From: VRUE01 sp036266075
GTDB taxonomy: Bacteria; Actinomycetota; Thermoleophilia; Solirubrobacterales; 70-9
Length of the DNA stretch: 64,000 bases
Direction: 5' to 3'
NCBI GenBank assembly: GCA_036266075.1
Contig: DATANV010000006.1
Coordinates: 124,001 to 188,000, forward strand
Shown here: piece by piece, positions 48,250 to 59,108 of the stretch
Position numbering within the stretch: position 1 is the first letter of the stretch
Layout of the letters: each line of letters opens with the position of its first letter
Made by a program: the position numbers and the translations under genes
Notes under the pieces: generated by a model
Databases searched by the model: none
What the model saw: the letters and a program-made list of their open reading frames with translations, nothing else
What the model was told of the DNA's origin: nothing

Positions 48250-49212
48250 ATGGCTGGAGGGCTGCGCGGCGGCATCGACCTGGGCGGGACGAAGATCCAG
48301 ACCGCTGTCGTCGACGCAGGCGGCAAGGTCTTCGGCGAAGCGCGCTGCCCGACGCCTACGTCGGGCGGGCCGCCGGACGTCGCCGCGGCGATGGCCGAGG
48401 CGCTGCGCGAAGCGGCTTCGGCGGCGGGCGTCGAGCCGGCTGCCCTCCAGGGGGTTGGCGTCGGCTCGCCGGGCGATGCCGACGAGAAGACCGGCGCCGT
48501 CTCCAGCGCCCGCAACCTGCCCGGCTGGGAAGGCAGCTTTCCACTCGGCGAGACCCTCTCCGAAGACCTCGGCACGGAGGTGCGGGTCGGCAACGACGTT
48601 CAGGTAGCAACCGAAGCCGAGTTCCAACTCGGCGCCGGGCGCGAGTTCGCCAGCCTGATCGGGGTCTTCTGGGGCACCGGCGTGGGCGGCGGGCTCGTCC
48701 TCGACGGCAAGCCCTGGCTGGGACGCGGAGCCGCCGGTGAGATCGGGCACATGGTCATCAAGCGCGGCGGCGCCAAGTGCCCCTGCGGGCGCCGGGGCTG
48801 CATGGAGGCCTACGCCGGGCGCGCAGCGATGGAAGCGGAGGCGCGCCGCCAACACGAGGAGGGCCACAAGACCGACCTCTTCAAGCTGATGGAGAAGCAC
48901 GAGAAACCGCGCCTGACCAGCGGCATCTGGGAGCGGGCGATCGACCATGGCGACCACCTCGCGCAGAAGCTGATCGACCGCGCGATCGAGGCCCTCGGCA
49001 CCGGCATCGCCTCGGCCGTCAACCTGCTCGACACCGAGGCAGTGATCCTCGGCGGTGGCCTCGGCATCCGCTTCGGCGACCGCTACATGGAGGCGCTGAC
49101 GGCGGAGATGGGCAAGCACCTGTTCGTCGACGAGCGCCCGCCGGCTGTGCGGGTCGCCTCGCTCGGCGACCTCGGCGGCGCGATCGGCGCCTCGCTGCTG
49201 ATCCGCGACTAG
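48250..49212 (+). CDS. ROK-family sugar kinase (glucokinase-like)
   Basis: 320 residues: GGIDLGGTKIQTAVVDAGGK (phosphate 1), GVGVGSPGDADEKTGAVSSA, VRVGNDVQVATEAEFQLGAG, GTGVGGGLVLDGKPWLGRGA, GEIGHM, and the ROK zinc site CPCGRRGCMEAYAG (His of GEIGHM plus three Cys). VNLLDTEAVILGGGLGIR closes the adenosine site. It probably phosphorylates glucose or another hexose imported by a carrier such as the neighbouring ABC system, with which it converges. Confidence 0.94.
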   Translation: MAGGLRGGIDLGGTKIQTAVVDAGGKVFGEARCPTPTSGGPPDVAAAMAEALREAASAAGVEPAALQGVGVGSPGDADEKTGAVSSARNLPGWEGSFPLGETLSEDLGTEVRVGNDVQVATEAEFQLGAGREFASLIGVFWGTGVGGGLVLDGKPWLGRGAAGEIGHMVIKRGGAKCPCGRRGCMEAYAGRAAMEAEARRQHEEGHKTDLFKLMEKHEKPRLTSGIWERAIDHGDHLAQKLIDRAIEALGTGIASAVNLLDTEAVILGGGLGIRFGDRYMEALTAEMGKHLFVDERPPAVRVASLGDLGGAIGASLLIRD

Positions 49213-49220
49213 CGGCCACG

Positions 49221-49261
49221 AGATCTGCGTTTTGGCTCCCAGAGGGGAAAAACGCAGATCT
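49221..49261. terminator. Bidirectional terminator-like palindrome
   Basis: AGATCTGCGTTTT (49221-49233) pairs with AAAACGCAGATCT (49249-49261) around a loop CCCAGAGGGG-containing stretch; T- and A-runs at the stem top/base and outer GCGGCCA/TGGCCGC extend it. It lies between the stops of the ROK kinase and the ABC permease genes, fitting termination from both sides. The inverted loop CCCCTCTGG is shared with the palindrome at 24239-24280. Confidence 0.65.
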
Positions 49262-49271
49262 GGCCGCGGGG

Positions 49272-50489
49272 CTAGACCCGGCCGGCGGCCTGGCGCTGCT
49301 GCCTGGCGATTGCGTCGACGATCACCGCGATCAGCAGGACCCCGCCGGTGACCATGAACTTGACCGCCGAGGAGAGCGCCAGAAGGTCCATGCCGTTGGA
49401 GATCGAGCCGATCACCAGAGCACCGAGCAGGGCGGTCCAGACAGCGCCGCGCCCGCCGAAGAGGCTGGTCCCGGCGATCACTGGGCCGGCGATGGCGAGC
49501 AGCAGCAGTTCGCTGCCGCCGGAGCCCTGGTTGACCGCCAGCAAGCGCGATGCGGCCATGATGCCGCCGATCGCAGCCATCGAGCCGGAGATGCCGAAGA
49601 CCGTGACGCGGACCCAGTTGACGGGGATGCCAGCGCGCCGCGCCGCCTCGGCGTTACCGCCGACGGCGTAGACGTGGCGGCCGAAGCGCGTCCTCTTTGC
49701 CACATATTCCATCCCGGCGACGAACGCGAGCAGGATCAGTACCGCGAGCGGCACGCCGCGATCAGCATTGAGGATCGCGACGGCGGCGATCGCGACCGCC
49801 GCGACCAGGCCTATTCGCAACCCCAGGGTGGCCATGCGCTCTCCTTCGAGCCCAGCCGCAACTCGCCTGCGGTGCCCGACAAGGACAACGGTGGCGAAGA
49901 CGGCGATCACGATCGCGCAGAAGATCCAGCCGACCGCGTCGGAATAGAAGGTGTTGGCGAGGCCGGTGATCTTGGGGTCGGTGAGATTGATCGTCCCGGT
50001 CGAGCCGAGCACCTGCAGCAGCGCCCCCTGCCAGGCGAGCAGGCCGGCGAGGGTGACTACGAAGGAGGGCACGCCGAAGCGGCTGAAGAGCGACCCCTGC
50101 AGGAGGCCGATCGCCAGCCCGACCAGCATCGCGGCGCCGATCGCCAGGTAGGGGCTCCAGCCGTGGTTGACGTTGAGCACCGCCATCACTGCTGCGGCGA
50201 GTCCGCTGACCGCGCCGACCGAGAGGTCGATCTCGCCGAGCAAGAGGACGTAGACGATGCCGACCGAGATCAGGCCGATTGCCGTGATCTGGAGCATCAG
50301 GTTGGTCAGGTTCTCGGCCGAGAGGAAGCGGTCGTTCTGCAGCTGGAAGATCACCCAGATCACAGCCAGGCCGAGGACTACCCGCAGTGAGGCGAGGTCT
50401 CCCTGGACGAAGCGCCGCAGCGTCTCGCTGCGGACGCTTGCTCCCTCGCCCCCGGCGGCGGCCGGCGTCGTGCCTTCCGCCGCGCTCAT
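49272..50489 (-). CDS. Sugar ABC transporter permease (xylose/ribose type)
   Basis: 405 residues with about 10-11 helices: LRVVLGLAVIWVIFQLQNDR, AIGLISVGIVYVLLLGEIDL (SVG..YVLLLGEIDLS is the family signature), VGAVSGLAAAVMAVL, FGRHVYAVGGNAEAARRAGI and GTSLFGGRGAVWTALLGALV. This is the RbsC/XylH family. ATG 50489 overlaps the ATPase gene by 4 bp. Confidence 0.95.
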   Translation of the reverse strand: MSAAEGTTPAAAGGEGASVRSETLRRFVQGDLASLRVVLGLAVIWVIFQLQNDRFLSAENLTNLMLQITAIGLISVGIVYVLLLGEIDLSVGAVSGLAAAVMAVLNVNHGWSPYLAIGAAMLVGLAIGLLQGSLFSRFGVPSFVVTLAGLLAWQGALLQVLGSTGTINLTDPKITGLANTFYSDAVGWIFCAIVIAVFATVVLVGHRRRVAAGLEGERMATLGLRIGLVAAVAIAAVAILNADRGVPLAVLILLAFVAGMEYVAKRTRFGRHVYAVGGNAEAARRAGIPVNWVRVTVFGISGSMAAIGGIMAASRLLAVNQGSGGSELLLLAIAGPVIAGTSLFGGRGAVWTALLGALVIGSISNGMDLLALSSAVKFMVTGGVLLIAVIVDAIARQQRQAAGRV

Positions 50490-51277
50490 CGCTGCGCCTC
50501 TTCCTTGCCGTTGCCGCTCGCACCTTCCCCGACCCCGGTGATCGCTGCGACGACGTGCTCCTCGGTGGTGTCTTCGGCCGGGAAGTCGCCGGCGGTCCTG
50601 CCGAGGCGCAGGACGACAATCCGATCGGCCACCTCAAAGACATTGGCGAGGTTGTGGCTGATCACGACGACGCCGAGGCCGTGCTCGCGCAGGCGGCCAA
50701 TCAGCTCCAGCACCTGCTTGGTTTGCGGCACGCCGAGCGCCGCGGTCGGCTCGTCCAGCAGGACGACGCGCGGCTCGCCGAGAAGGGAACGTGCCACCGC
50801 GACCTGCTGTCGTTGCCCACCGGAGAGGGTGCCGACCTCGGTGCGCAGGCTGGGGATCGTCACAGCGAGGTTGGAGAGCAGCTCTCCCGCCCGATGCTCC
50901 ATCTTCGCCTCGTCGAGCTGGCGCGTCGCCTCGCCCGGGCCGGGCGAGATTTCCTCCTGACCGAGGAAGATGTTGGCGACTACGTCGAGGTTGTCGCAAA
51001 GGGCGAGGTCCTGGTAGACGGTGGCGATGCCGAGCCGGGTCGCGTCCTGCGGCCGAGTGACCTTGATCTCGCGGCCGTCGAAGCGGATCGCGCCCTCGTC
51101 GGCGCCGTGGATGCCGGCGATCGTCTTGACCAGCGTCGACTTGCCGGCGCCATTGTCCCCGACCAGGCCAACCACCTCGCCGGCGTTGACGGCGAAGTCG
51201 ACCCGGTCCAAGGCCTGGACCGGGCCGAATCGCTTGCTCACTTCCTGTAGCTCGAGCAGCGCGCCATCTGAGTTCAT
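50486..51277 (-). CDS. Sugar ABC transporter ATP-binding protein (single domain)
   Basis: 263 residues with one ATPase domain: Walker A GDNGAGKSTLVKTIAGI, signature TLSGGQRQQVAVARSLLGEP, Walker B RVVLLDEPTAALGV and the switch VVISHNL. Enzymes such as XylG/RbsA have two fused domains (about 500 aa); this is the short FrcA-like form that dimerises. It sits between the binding-protein and permease genes. Confidence 0.95.
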   Translation of the reverse strand: MNSDGALLELQEVSKRFGPVQALDRVDFAVNAGEVVGLVGDNGAGKSTLVKTIAGIHGADEGAIRFDGREIKVTRPQDATRLGIATVYQDLALCDNLDVVANIFLGQEEISPGPGEATRQLDEAKMEHRAGELLSNLAVTIPSLRTEVGTLSGGQRQQVAVARSLLGEPRVVLLDEPTAALGVPQTKQVLELIGRLREHGLGVVVISHNLANVFEVADRIVVLRLGRTAGDFPAEDTTEEHVVAAITGVGEGASGNGKEEAQR

Positions 51278-51295
51278 CTCACCTGCTCCGACCCG

Positions 51296-52387
51296 CTAGG
51301 AGATCCCCGCTTCTTCGCAGGCTTTGGCATAGGCGCTGGTGCAGAGTTCGCCACTGGTGATGAATCCGTCTTTGACCACAGTTTGCTGAACGTTGTCTTT
51401 GGTCACCGCGACTGGTTCGAGCAGCACCGACGGCACTTTGACTTTGCCGTTGTTGGGTTCGTCGGTGATCTTGTTCTGCGGGAACTTCTTTCCTTCGGCG
51501 AGCGCGACCGCGATTTCCGCGGCGACCTTGGTCTCCAGGGAAGTCGCCTTGTAGACCGTCATGAACTGCTGGCCGGCGATGATCCGCTGCACACCGGCGA
51601 CCGTTGCGTCCTGGCCGGTGCTCGGCTTTTCTTCGGGTTTGATGCCCGCCGATTTCATCGCGGCGATCGAGCCAGCGGCCATTTCGTCATTGGCTCCGTA
51701 GACAGCTTCGAACCCGCTCTTGCCGAGCGCGGTGATTGCCTGCTGCATCTCGTTCTGGGCGTTCGTCGCCGACCATTCGGGCGTGTCGTATTCCTTGGCG
51801 ACTTTGACCCCGGCAGCTTCGAACCCTTTGTTCGAGCCTTCCTTGAAGAGCGCGGCGTTGCTGTCAGCCGGGTCGCCGTTGACCTTCACAATCGGGCCTT
51901 GGGGGCTGCCGTCTTCTTTCAGTTTCTTGGCCAGCGATTCGGCCTGCAATTCGCCGACCTCGACGTTGTCGAAGGAGACGTAGTAGTCGACGTCGGCGTT
52001 TTCGATCAGTCGGTCGTAGGAGAGGACCGGGACATCCTGGGCTTTCGCCTTTTCGACGATCGCCGCTGCCGATTTGGCGTCGACCGGGTCGAGGACCATC
52101 ACTTCGGCACCCTGGGTCAGGGCCGCTTCAGCCTGGCTCTGCTGCTTGGATGCGTCGCCGGTCGCGTTGCTGTAGAGGATTTCGCAGTCTTCGCATTCCG
52201 CTTCGACGTTTTCTTCGAATTCTGGGCGGTCGTGCGCTTCGTAGCGCGGCGTTTCGTTCTCGGGAAGTAGGTAGGCGATCTTCGGCCCGCCGTTTCCACC
52301 ACCACCGCAACCGACTGCCAACAGAGCGCTCACAAGTAGCGCGACAAGCGCGACCCCGATCCGCCTCAACTCGACAAATCTCGACAT
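51296..52387 (-). CDS. Periplasmic-type sugar-binding lipoprotein (XylF-like)
   Basis: 363 residues. Lipobox LLAVGC near residue 27, then a type I solute-binding fold: PKIAYLLPENETPRYEAHDR, EVMVLDPVDAKSAAAIVEKA, VPVLSYDRLIENADVDYYVS, FDNVEVGELQAESLAKKL, GFEAVYGANDEMAAGSIAAM and TGQDATVAGVQRIIAGQQFM. The 'SYDRLI...DYYVSFDN' block is typical of D-xylose-binding XylF. First gene of the importer operon (binding protein, ATPase, permease). Confidence 0.94.
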   Translation of the reverse strand: MSRFVELRRIGVALVALLVSALLAVGCGGGGNGGPKIAYLLPENETPRYEAHDRPEFEENVEAECEDCEILYSNATGDASKQQSQAEAALTQGAEVMVLDPVDAKSAAAIVEKAKAQDVPVLSYDRLIENADVDYYVSFDNVEVGELQAESLAKKLKEDGSPQGPIVKVNGDPADSNAALFKEGSNKGFEAAGVKVAKEYDTPEWSATNAQNEMQQAITALGKSGFEAVYGANDEMAAGSIAAMKSAGIKPEEKPSTGQDATVAGVQRIIAGQQFMTVYKATSLETKVAAEIAVALAEGKKFPQNKITDEPNNGKVKVPSVLLEPVAVTKDNVQQTVVKDGFITSGELCTSAYAKACEEAGIS

Positions 52388-52413
52388 CGCATCTCCTTTC
52401 GCCCCGTCCTGCC

Positions 52414-52457
52414 GCGTGTCTACCCGGCTTGGCGGACTTTCAACCAGAGGTAGACGC
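52414..52457. terminator. Hairpin after uvrA
   Basis: GTCTACC (52418-52424) and GGTAGAC (52449-52455) pair, with flanking CGCG on both sides. It starts one base after the uvrA stop on the minus strand and precedes the sugar-binding gene, so it likely ends the uvrA message. The loop holds GGACTTTCAACCAGAGG, loosely like the 13647 palindrome. Confidence 0.5.
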
Positions 52458-52458
52458 G

Positions 52459-55329
<2,871 letters not shown>

Positions 55330-55350
55330 TACGACCCGATTCTACGCAGG

Positions 55351-55364
55351 CGAACAGATGTTCC
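55351..55364. promoter_or_regulatory. SOS (LexA) box
   Basis: CGAACAGATGTTCC matches the Gram-positive LexA consensus CGAACRNRYGTTYC at every position. It lies 22 bp upstream of the uvrA GTG and 39 bp upstream of the divergent DUF559 gene start, so it could control both. Confidence 0.75.
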
Positions 55365-55378
55365 CGGGGGAGAATCCG

Positions 55379-55427
55379 GCTGACTTCGCCCTTGATCGCG
55401 GTATGCGCGAAGAAAAGCGAACTCAGC
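55379..55427 (+). repeat. Hairpin with the start codon of the 55403 gene in its loop
   Basis: Arms 55379-55398 and 55408-55427 pair at 15 of 20 positions; the 9-nt loop CGGTATGCG holds ATG 55403-55405. The sequence GGCTGACTT...GCGAACTCAGCGG recurs almost unchanged at 56345-56395 after the gene. Confidence 0.7.
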
Positions 55428-56350
55428 GGGCGGTAGCGGAGCTTGCGGGGTGCCAGAACGGGGTTGTGGCGGGTTGGCAGCTCAGGCGACTCGGCTACTC
55501 GAAGGACACAATTGCACGTGAAGCGACCCTCGGGCGGCTGCATCTCCTCCACCATGGCGTGTATGCCGTCGGACACCGGGCGATCTCGCGGCATGGCGAT
55601 TGCCTCGCCGCGGTCCTCGCTTGTGGCCCCGGAACCTTGCTAAGTCATCGCTCGGCGGCTTGGCTATGGGGCTTAACGACCAGATGGTGGCTGCCGGTGG
55701 AGGTCACCGCGGCAAGCCCACGGCGCACACGCAAGGAGGTTCGCGTCCACAGCGCGCTGTCGCTGCTCGCCGAGGACCGAGTCGTATTCGAGGGGGTGCC
55801 GGTCACCGCCGTGCCACGAACGCTCCTTGACATAGCCGCGGTCGACCCTCGTTTCCTCGCTCGTGCCTTGGACCGCGCCGAGCGCCGCGGTCTGCTCGAC
55901 GTTCCGGCGATCGACGCTCTGGTGGTCCGCAGTGCCGGCTTCCGAGGCGTCGGACGCCTGCGAGCCGCGCTTGATGTCTTCCGCATCCCAGCCTTTACGC
56001 GATCGGGCCTGGAGCGCCGCTTTCTCGAGCTGGTCCGCGATGCCGGACTGCCGCGTCCAGCGACCAATCTCTTCGTTGCTGGGTACGAGCTGGACGCCTT
56101 CTGGTCCGCCGAGCGCTTCGCGGTGGAACTCGATACCTACGACTACCACGGCGGTCACCGCGCCTTCGAGGGCGACCGGTTCAGGCAGGAGGACCTGAAG
56201 CTGGCCGGCATCGAGATGATTCGGCTGACAGGCACCCGCATCGCTCGAGAGCCGAAAGCCGTCATGGACCGGCTGGCCCGGCACCTCTCCCAGCGAAGGC
56301 GCGAGCTACACCCCCAAGGTCAACGACCCCGCACCGCCCCCCTCGGCTGA
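55403..56350 (+). CDS. AbiEi-like winged helix + DUF559 (Vsr-like nuclease fold) protein
   Basis: 315 residues from ATG 55403 (MREEKRTQRAVAELAGCQNG); a longer frame upstream runs across the SOS box and uvrA start and is unlikely. Same domain order as the 35605 gene: winged helix GVVAGWQLRRLGYSKDTIAR with LHLLHHGVYAVGH, middle block CLAAVLACGPGTLLSHRSAA and VPVTAVPRTLLDIAAVDPRF, and DUF559 part YELDAFWSAERFAVELDTYD with catalytic-type D, E, D, ending IEMIRLTGTRI. Orphan with no toxin partner. It is divergent from uvrA and may share its SOS control. The gene is bracketed by two near-copies of one palindrome. Confidence 0.87.
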   Translation: MREEKRTQRAVAELAGCQNGVVAGWQLRRLGYSKDTIAREATLGRLHLLHHGVYAVGHRAISRHGDCLAAVLACGPGTLLSHRSAAWLWGLTTRWWLPVEVTAASPRRTRKEVRVHSALSLLAEDRVVFEGVPVTAVPRTLLDIAAVDPRFLARALDRAERRGLLDVPAIDALVVRSAGFRGVGRLRAALDVFRIPAFTRSGLERRFLELVRDAGLPRPATNLFVAGYELDAFWSAERFAVELDTYDYHGGHRAFEGDRFRQEDLKLAGIEMIRLTGTRIAREPKAVMDRLARHLSQRRRELHPQGQRPRTAPLG

Positions 56351-56393
56351 CTTTGTCTTTGTTCGCGCATATGGCGAACAAAGACGAACTCAG
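56347..56393 (+). repeat. Second palindrome copy at the 3' end of the 55403 gene
   Basis: Arms 56347-56366 and 56374-56393 pair at 18 of 20 positions (inner 12 bp perfect: GTCTTTGTTCGC/GCGAACAAAGAC) around GCATATG. The frame from this ATG reads MANKDELSGGGG and stops at 56409. It resembles the 5' hairpin of the same gene over about 50 bp and overlaps the gene's TGA. It may also serve as terminator for the convergent thioredoxin gene. Confidence 0.75.
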
Positions 56394-56405
56394 CGGTGGG
56401 GGTGG

Positions 56406-57143
56406 TTAGTAGAGGGCGGCAGCTAGGCGTTTGCGGTAGGTGCGCGTGGCGGGGGCGGCGGGGTCGGCTTCGGCGAGGATGCCGACTATGGCGCGGCGCA
56501 GTTGCTCGCGCGTGTCCTCGCCGGCCTTGGGAAGCTCGGTGAGCAGCGCGTCGAGGGCGGCATCCTGTTCGCCACGTTCCAGGGCCTCGAATGCCGCTGT
56601 GCCGATGCCCTGCTTCGCGAGGCGCACGCGGGCGGCGATTCCCTCCGCTGCGAAGTCGCCCTCGTGGCCTTCAACCGCCTCGAGCGCGTCGTCCTCGGCG
56701 CCCCGCTCCAATCTCTTACGGGCGAGAGCGACGGCGATGTCGGCGCGGCGCGGCTCCAGTTCGACTGCCTCGCGCAACGAGAGCTCATCGCCAGCGGCGA
56801 GCAGCTCGTCCGCGCGCGAGGGGACCAGGGAGTCGAACAGTGCTTCCACTTTCGCGCGCGGAACCGCCCCGACGAATTCGTCGACTACCCGGCCGCCCCG
56901 GAACGCCTTGACGGCCGGAATGCCCTGCACCTGGTACTTCGCGGCGAGCGCCTGGTTGGCGTCGACATCGACCTTGGCGAGCACCACCTTTCCCGCCCAA
57001 GCCGACTCGGCAGCCTCAAGGGCCGGGGTCAGAGTGCGACAGGGGCCGCACCACTCGGCCCAGAAATCGACCACCACAGGTACTTGCCTGGAGCGCTCGA
57101 CGACCTCCCGCTCGAAGCTCGCGTCGGTGACGTCGATCGGCAT
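56406..57143 (-). CDS. Thioredoxin-domain protein with TPR-like tail (CnoX/YbbN-like)
   Basis: 245 residues. The thioredoxin domain (1-110) has VPVVVDFWAEWCGPCRTLTP with an intact CGPC site and YQVQGIPAVKAFRGGRVVDE with the cis-Pro. Residues 115-245 form helical TPR-like repeats (ELLAAGDELSLREAVELEPR, DAALDALLTELPKAGEDTRE). This matches YbbN/CnoX chaperone-redoxins that protect proteins from oxidation and pass them to chaperonins. Confidence 0.93.
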   Translation of the reverse strand: MPIDVTDASFEREVVERSRQVPVVVDFWAEWCGPCRTLTPALEAAESAWAGKVVLAKVDVDANQALAAKYQVQGIPAVKAFRGGRVVDEFVGAVPRAKVEALFDSLVPSRADELLAAGDELSLREAVELEPRRADIAVALARKRLERGAEDDALEAVEGHEGDFAAEGIAARVRLAKQGIGTAAFEALERGEQDAALDALLTELPKAGEDTREQLRRAIVGILAEADPAAPATRTYRKRLAAALY

Positions 57144-57277
57144 GGGGAGCAGGTTAGTGCAGCTCAGAGGTGTTTTTCGTCCGGCGGGCGACGCGGCAAT
57201 CCACCCCTCCCCTTGCGCATTGGGCTGGCGGTGACTAGCTTGAAAGTGGGCAGGGTCATCGACCCGAAGGAGGAGTT

Positions 57278-57658
57278 ATGTCCAACCTCGATACCGCCCG
57301 ATCCGCCTACGACGCCTTCGGCCGTGGCGACCTGGCCGCCCTGCAGGAGGATTTCGCCGAGAACGCCGTCTGGGTCACGTCCGACGAGCTGCCGCTCGGC
57401 GGGACCGTCGAAGGCCGCGATCAGATCATGGCGAACTTCGCCCAGATCCCCAACTACTGGTCGTCGTTCAGCGTCGACCCGGAGGAGTTCATCGACGCCG
57501 GCGACTGCGTCGTCGTTCGTGGCACCCAACGGGCCAGCAACGACAACGGCAGCTTCGAGGCGCCCTTCGTGCACGTCTTGAAGTACGACGCCGAGGGCAA
57601 GGTGACCCGCGGCGAGTTCTTCACCGACAGCGCCAAGGCGGCGAAGCTGCTCAACTGA
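57278..57658 (+). CDS. SnoaL-like/NTF2-fold protein
   Basis: 126 residues with GGAGG eight bases upstream of ATG 57278. The NTF2 fold is shown by LDTARSAYDAFGRGDLAALQ, VWVTSDELPLGGTVEGRDQI and FVHVLKYDAEGKVTRGEFFT. Family members act as isomerases, cyclases or unknown small-molecule enzymes; no catalytic assignment is possible. The stop overlaps the convergent MmgE/PrpD gene by 8 bp. Confidence 0.88.
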   Translation: MSNLDTARSAYDAFGRGDLAALQEDFAENAVWVTSDELPLGGTVEGRDQIMANFAQIPNYWSSFSVDPEEFIDAGDCVVVRGTQRASNDNGSFEAPFVHVLKYDAEGKVTRGEFFTDSAKAAKLLN

Positions 57659-59084
57659 CCCCAGACACGGCGAGCCCGGCCACCTCGAGCTTCTCGGCGA
57701 CCACCGCGCGCTGCTCGTCGAGGGACCGCCCGCAGGAGCCGGGCTCCGCCCCCTCGACGGTGCGCACCTCGCCGCCGCGCAGGCGGATGTGCAGGCGGCT
57801 CGGGAAGGTCATCCGCAGTGCGCCGATCTCGAGGTCCTCGATGCCGCCTGCGGCACCGCGACCCGCAAGCCGAGCGCGCAGCGTACGGCCGAGGACCCGC
57901 CGCAGGTGCGAATCGGCGGCGATCGCCCGCGCCAGGGCCGGGCCGGGGTTGGCGCCATCCATGTTGACGTCGCCGAGGCGGCGGCGAATGCGCAGCAGGT
58001 CGCGGGCGGCGACGTCGTCCAGCGAGGCGCCGGCGTCGAGCGTTCCGAGCAGCGTGCGGGCGGTCAGCGACGGATCGTGGCGCACACTCACCCGGGCGGC
58101 CAGGGCGCGGATCTCGATCTCTTTCTCCGCCAGCCAAGCGGGCCGCAGCTCGGCCGGGGTCAGCCGACCGGCCCGCAGCGCGATCGCCACGGTCAGCGCG
58201 GCGGAGAAGTTGACCCGCACGGGCGAGAGCTCCGGACCACGGCCGAGCTCCTCCATCTCGCAGGTCAACCAGCCGGCCTCGACGTCGATGCCGGCGACCT
58301 CGCCCGGCTGGACCTGCGCGGCGAGCGCCGCCTCGCCGACCGACTGCAGATAGGCGCAGCCCGGCAGCCGCTTGAAGGCGAGCGTGTCGGTAAGCCAAAC
58401 CCGACCCAGGGCGCCGAACATCGCCGGGCGCGGCGCGAACGAGAGGTTGGCGAGGACGCCGCGCGGGTGCTCGACCACGTCGGGCGCGCCGCTGACGCCC
58501 TCGGCGGCGAGTAGCGCCGCCCGCGCACCGGCCGCCGCCGGCTCGGCCGCGGTCAGCAGCTTCGTCTGCGGGCCCATGAAGCCGGGCCACATGCCGTAGG
58601 GCGGCAGGTAGAGGGAGATCGCCAGGGCGTGTGCGGTGCGCTCGGCATCGAGACCGATCCCGAGCGCGGTCGCGACCGCCGCCGAGGCGCAGTGGATTGC
58701 CGCCCAAAACTGGCCGTTGTGGGGGCCCAGAAAGAGCGCCGCCCCGAGCCGCCCGGCGATCTCGTTGGCGGCGACCTGGGCGAGCAGGGCGCGCTCGCGG
58801 TCGCCGGCGAAGGTCTCGGCAGCGGGCACGGCGGAGTGGCCGGTGTGGCCCATGAAGAGGTAGTCGTCCCAGTCGTGGGCAATCGAGGCGACGGCCGAGC
58901 GGTAGACCTCGCCCACCGGGCCGTCGGGAGCCGCGGCGGTGAACGGCGCCGCGGCCTCGGCGCCCGCCTCGCGCCCGGCGGCGATGCTCGCGGACTGCAG
59001 CCGGGCGCGCTCCAGCACCGACTCGGGAAGGTCCCCCGCGCGCAGGCCCGCGGCCCAGGCGCCGATCTCCTCGCAGATCGTCAC
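57651..59084 (-). CDS. MmgE/PrpD-family protein
   Basis: 477 residues. Helical N-terminal domain with AHDWDDYLFMGHTGHSAVPA (the usual D-D....HPG motif appears as DD...GHTGHS), AAANE-like VAANEIAGRLGAAL, a FWAAIHCASAAVATALGIGL block, and FKRLPGCAYLQSVGEAALAA in the second domain (usual K..P.C...H). The family includes 2-methylcitrate dehydratase and related dehydratases/isomerases. The missing His after the Cys block and absence of prpBC nearby mean the substrate is open. Confidence 0.85.
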   Translation of the reverse strand: MTICEEIGAWAAGLRAGDLPESVLERARLQSASIAAGREAGAEAAAPFTAAAPDGPVGEVYRSAVASIAHDWDDYLFMGHTGHSAVPAAETFAGDRERALLAQVAANEIAGRLGAALFLGPHNGQFWAAIHCASAAVATALGIGLDAERTAHALAISLYLPPYGMWPGFMGPQTKLLTAAEPAAAGARAALLAAEGVSGAPDVVEHPRGVLANLSFAPRPAMFGALGRVWLTDTLAFKRLPGCAYLQSVGEAALAAQVQPGEVAGIDVEAGWLTCEMEELGRGPELSPVRVNFSAALTVAIALRAGRLTPAELRPAWLAEKEIEIRALAARVSVRHDPSLTARTLLGTLDAGASLDDVAARDLLRIRRRLGDVNMDGANPGPALARAIAADSHLRRVLGRTLRARLAGRGAAGGIEDLEIGALRMTFPSRLHIRLRGGEVRTVEGAEPGSCGRSLDEQRAVVAEKLEVAGLAVSGVS

Positions 59085-59108
59085 CGCGCGATGCTCGCAG
59101 AAACCGGC

